Positions 6,482 through 8,191 of a stretch of DNA of 8,191 nt are shown piece by piece; position 1 is the first letter of the stretch; every line of letters begins with the position of its first letter. Both the position numbers and the translations under genes were made by a program. The notes under the pieces were generated by a model, which did no database searches, was not told where the DNA came from, and worked only from the letters and a program-made list of their open reading frames with translations. Source of the DNA: Chitinophagales bacterium. Its GTDB lineage: Bacteria > Bacteroidota > Bacteroidia > Chitinophagales > BACL12. The DNA lies in NCBI GenBank assembly GCA_014380545.1, contig JACMJP010000456.1:1-8191 (forward strand). The letters are read 5' to 3'.

Positions 6482-7899
6482 TCAGGAAACTCCGGAAAAA
6501 ATTCAACAGAAAATTACAGGACAAAGATTTTTCTGAAATATTTAAGAAAAGCGCTTCCGGTTTTTTTATAAGTATTGTTGGGCGTAATCTCGGGTTTGCC
6601 CAGCAGCTTGTTATTACAAATTTTTACGGGGCTGCTGCATTCGGAGTTTTCAGGGTGTGTTTTTCTATACTTAGTCTTGTTGGTATTGCAGGCCGTTTTG
6701 GTGTAGATATGGCGATCTCCCGTTTTGTAGCACAATACAGAAAACAGGAAAGATATGACCTGGTAAATGAAATATTTCAGATAGGAATTAAACTTGTTTT
6801 GCCAATAGCAGCATTTTTAACTGTTGCTGTATTTTTTGCGGCTCCGTATTTATCAGATAATGTTTATAATAAACCCTATACACCCTATATACAGATATTT
6901 GCAATAGGTATTTTCTTTTTTATTTTGAGTGGTGTTATTGAAGAAGGAATAAGGGGATTAAAAAAAATAAAGGAATATACATGGATAAATAATGTTTCAA
7001 CACAGGCGATGGCAATTGTTTTATTGCTTACTGGGTTATTTTTTTTCAATAATGAATACATTGTAAGTATTTCTTATGTGCTCGCCCTTATTTTCACTTT
7101 TATACTTGGTGTTTATTATTGGTTTAAGTTTATTCCGTATAAAAAAATTGAACAACCGCAACTCAGCAGAAAAGAATTACTTGCTGTATCGCTGCCTATG
7201 TTATCAGCAAAATATTTAACAACTTTATATCACTTAATAGGTTTACTTGTACTTGCTGCTTATGTAACAGATGAGAATGTGGGAATATTTGCAGGCGGTG
7301 TACGCTTGTCAGCATTTGCAACTATGCCGCTTATTGCAGTAAATAATATTACAGGGCCCCGTATTGCAGAAGCATTTGGTGAAAATGATGAGAAAGGGAT
7401 AAAAAAAACAATCAGGCTGGCAACAAGACTTATTTTTTGGACCTGTATGCCAATTATGACTGCATTCTTTTTATTCCCCGGATTATTACTAAGTATTTAT
7501 GGTAGTGAATTTAACACCACTGAAGCGATACTTACTTTTCATATTATTAATCTCGGTCAGGTGGTAAATTTTATGACAGGACCTGTTACTCAAGTATTAA
7601 ATATGACAGGCAGACAAAAAGTTACTCAAAATTATGCGGCAATAACAACAGTACTTACTGTTGCACTAAGTTTTGCATTTATCCCAACAATGGGTATGGT
7701 GGGTGCCGCTATCGCTTCATCAATTGCCCGTACTTTTTTAAATCTTGGCTGTGCTATTTATATTAACAGAATAATGCATATTAATACAATTTATAATCCT
7801 TTCACAGATATTAAAGATTTTATTGATCGAAGAAAAAATAAAAAAAATAAAAGATCAGGAGATAATAATCCGGAAAATACAATCTCAGAAAATGAGTGA
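6478..7899 (+). CDS. Wzx-type polysaccharide flippase (MOP superfamily)
   Basis: Predicted inner-membrane transporter that flips lipid-linked oligosaccharide units from the cytoplasmic to the periplasmic face. It has a basic N-terminus (MIRKLRKKFNRK) and about 12 hydrophobic segments, approximately at 27-50, 56-80, 103-123, 135-155, 172-190, 195-216, 236-262, 270-290, 315-340, 348-370, 385-403 and 407-430. A strongly basic, then acidic, cytoplasmic tail ends it (451-473, RRKNKKNKRS then NPENTISENE). The ITNFYGAAAFGVFR stretch near 46-59, in the first helical hairpin, is typical of Polysacc_synt-type flippases, and 473 residues is a normal length. The start overlaps the SGNH stop by 4 bp, and the end overlaps the sulfotransferase start by 8 bp. 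A flippase implies a Wzx/Wzy-type route rather than ABC export. MATE or MurJ-type transporters share the fold, but the neighbours favour Wzx. Confidence 0.88.
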   Translation: MIRKLRKKFNRKLQDKDFSEIFKKSASGFFISIVGRNLGFAQQLVITNFYGAAAFGVFRVCFSILSLVGIAGRFGVDMAISRFVAQYRKQERYDLVNEIFQIGIKLVLPIAAFLTVAVFFAAPYLSDNVYNKPYTPYIQIFAIGIFFFILSGVIEEGIRGLKKIKEYTWINNVSTQAMAIVLLLTGLFFFNNEYIVSISYVLALIFTFILGVYYWFKFIPYKKIEQPQLSRKELLAVSLPMLSAKYLTTLYHLIGLLVLAAYVTDENVGIFAGGVRLSAFATMPLIAVNNITGPRIAEAFGENDEKGIKKTIRLATRLIFWTCMPIMTAFFLFPGLLLSIYGSEFNTTEAILTFHIINLGQVVNFMTGPVTQVLNMTGRQKVTQNYAAITTVLTVALSFAFIPTMGMVGAAIASSIARTFLNLGCAIYINRIMHINTIYNPFTDIKDFIDRRKNKKNKRSGDNNPENTISENE

Positions 7900-8191
7900 T
7901 GCAATTGTAAGATGGGCAAACTTTTTAATAGTTGGAACTGCAAGAAGCGGTACCACATCATTACATGAATACCTCGGTAAACATCCTGATATATTTATGC
8001 CCCTGCAAAAAGAACCAAGTTTTTTTACATTCTATAATGCAGAACCAACATTTAAAGATGCAAGAAATAAATATACAACAACAACAGATGCTTATTTAAA
8101 GTTATTTGAGGGACAAAATGAAAAAATCCTTGGCGAATCATCTACACCTTATTTATATTTTGATGAAAAAACAATAAAGAATATTAAAGAA
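7892..8191 (+). CDS. PAPS-dependent sulfotransferase, N-terminal part (runs off the window)
   Basis: An open frame from the ATG at 7892 to the window edge encodes 100 residues with no stop. Residues 11-24 (FLIVGTARSGTTSL) match the 5'-phosphosulfate-binding loop of PAPS-dependent sulfotransferases, including the invariant basic residue (Arg18) and the GTT run that hold the cofactor phosphate. KEPSFF (40-45) matches the KEPxFF motif of carbohydrate sulfotransferases, with Lys40 and Glu41 as probable active-site residues. GESSTPYLYF (81-90) fits the GExxPxYL block. The 3'-phosphate-binding part should lie downstream. The enzyme is predicted cytoplasmic, with no signal peptide, and would transfer sulfate from PAPS to a hydroxyl or amino group, probably on a sugar given the operon. 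It overlaps the flippase gene by 8 bp (ATGAGTGA). Family call firm; substrate inferred from context only. Confidence 0.87.
   Translation, partial: MSDAIVRWANFLIVGTARSGTTSLHEYLGKHPDIFMPLQKEPSFFTFYNAEPTFKDARNKYTTTTDAYLKLFEGQNEKILGESSTPYLYFDEKTIKNIKE

Noticed and set aside
7830..7860. A-rich tract near the end of the flippase gene as a programmed slippage site
   Set aside because: The A-runs encode a Lys-rich tail common in membrane proteins, and the downstream gene has its own ATG, so no frameshift is needed to explain the arrangement.

Overview
The window looks like the start of an exopolysaccharide or capsule export and modification operon from a member of the Bacteroidota. Three things point to that phylum: AT-rich DNA with little Shine-Dalgarno signal before the start codons, a Bacteroidota-type promoter element (TATCTTTG, fitting TAnnTTTG) just before the first gene, and the gene families themselves, chiefly a long multi-SLBB outer-membrane export protein without a lipobox. 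I cannot place it below phylum level.

Layout: bases 1-241 hold no gene I can support, but carry a compact set of candidate control signals: a small GUAA-loop hairpin, a 16-bp perfect palindrome, three AATCAT direct repeats and the -7 element. Six genes follow, all on the + strand, with little or no space between them: (1) an SLBB/Poly_export outer-membrane polysaccharide export protein (Wza/OPX class); (2) a Wzz-type polysaccharide co-polymerase without a kinase domain; (3) an MBOAT O-acyltransferase (AlgI/PatA class); (4) a membrane-anchored SGNH/GDSL-like protein (AlgJ/AlgX/DltD-like role); (5) a Wzx-type flippase; and (6) the first 100 residues of a PAPS-dependent sulfotransferase that runs off the right edge. 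Gaps fall from 28 and 38 bp to 3 bp, then become overlaps of 4 and 8 bp, so genes 3-6 are probably translationally coupled.

Working model (inference): the flippase moves a lipid-linked repeat unit across the inner membrane, the co-polymerase sets chain length and links to the periplasmic export path, and the OPX protein takes the polymer through the outer membrane. The MBOAT/SGNH pair would O-acylate the glycan on the periplasmic side. The sulfotransferase would add sulfate in the cytoplasm, before flipping if the glycan is its target. The product would then be a glycan that is both acylated and sulfated, which is the most interesting hypothesis here. No glycosyltransferase, Wzy polymerase or initiating transferase is visible, so they must lie downstream or elsewhere.
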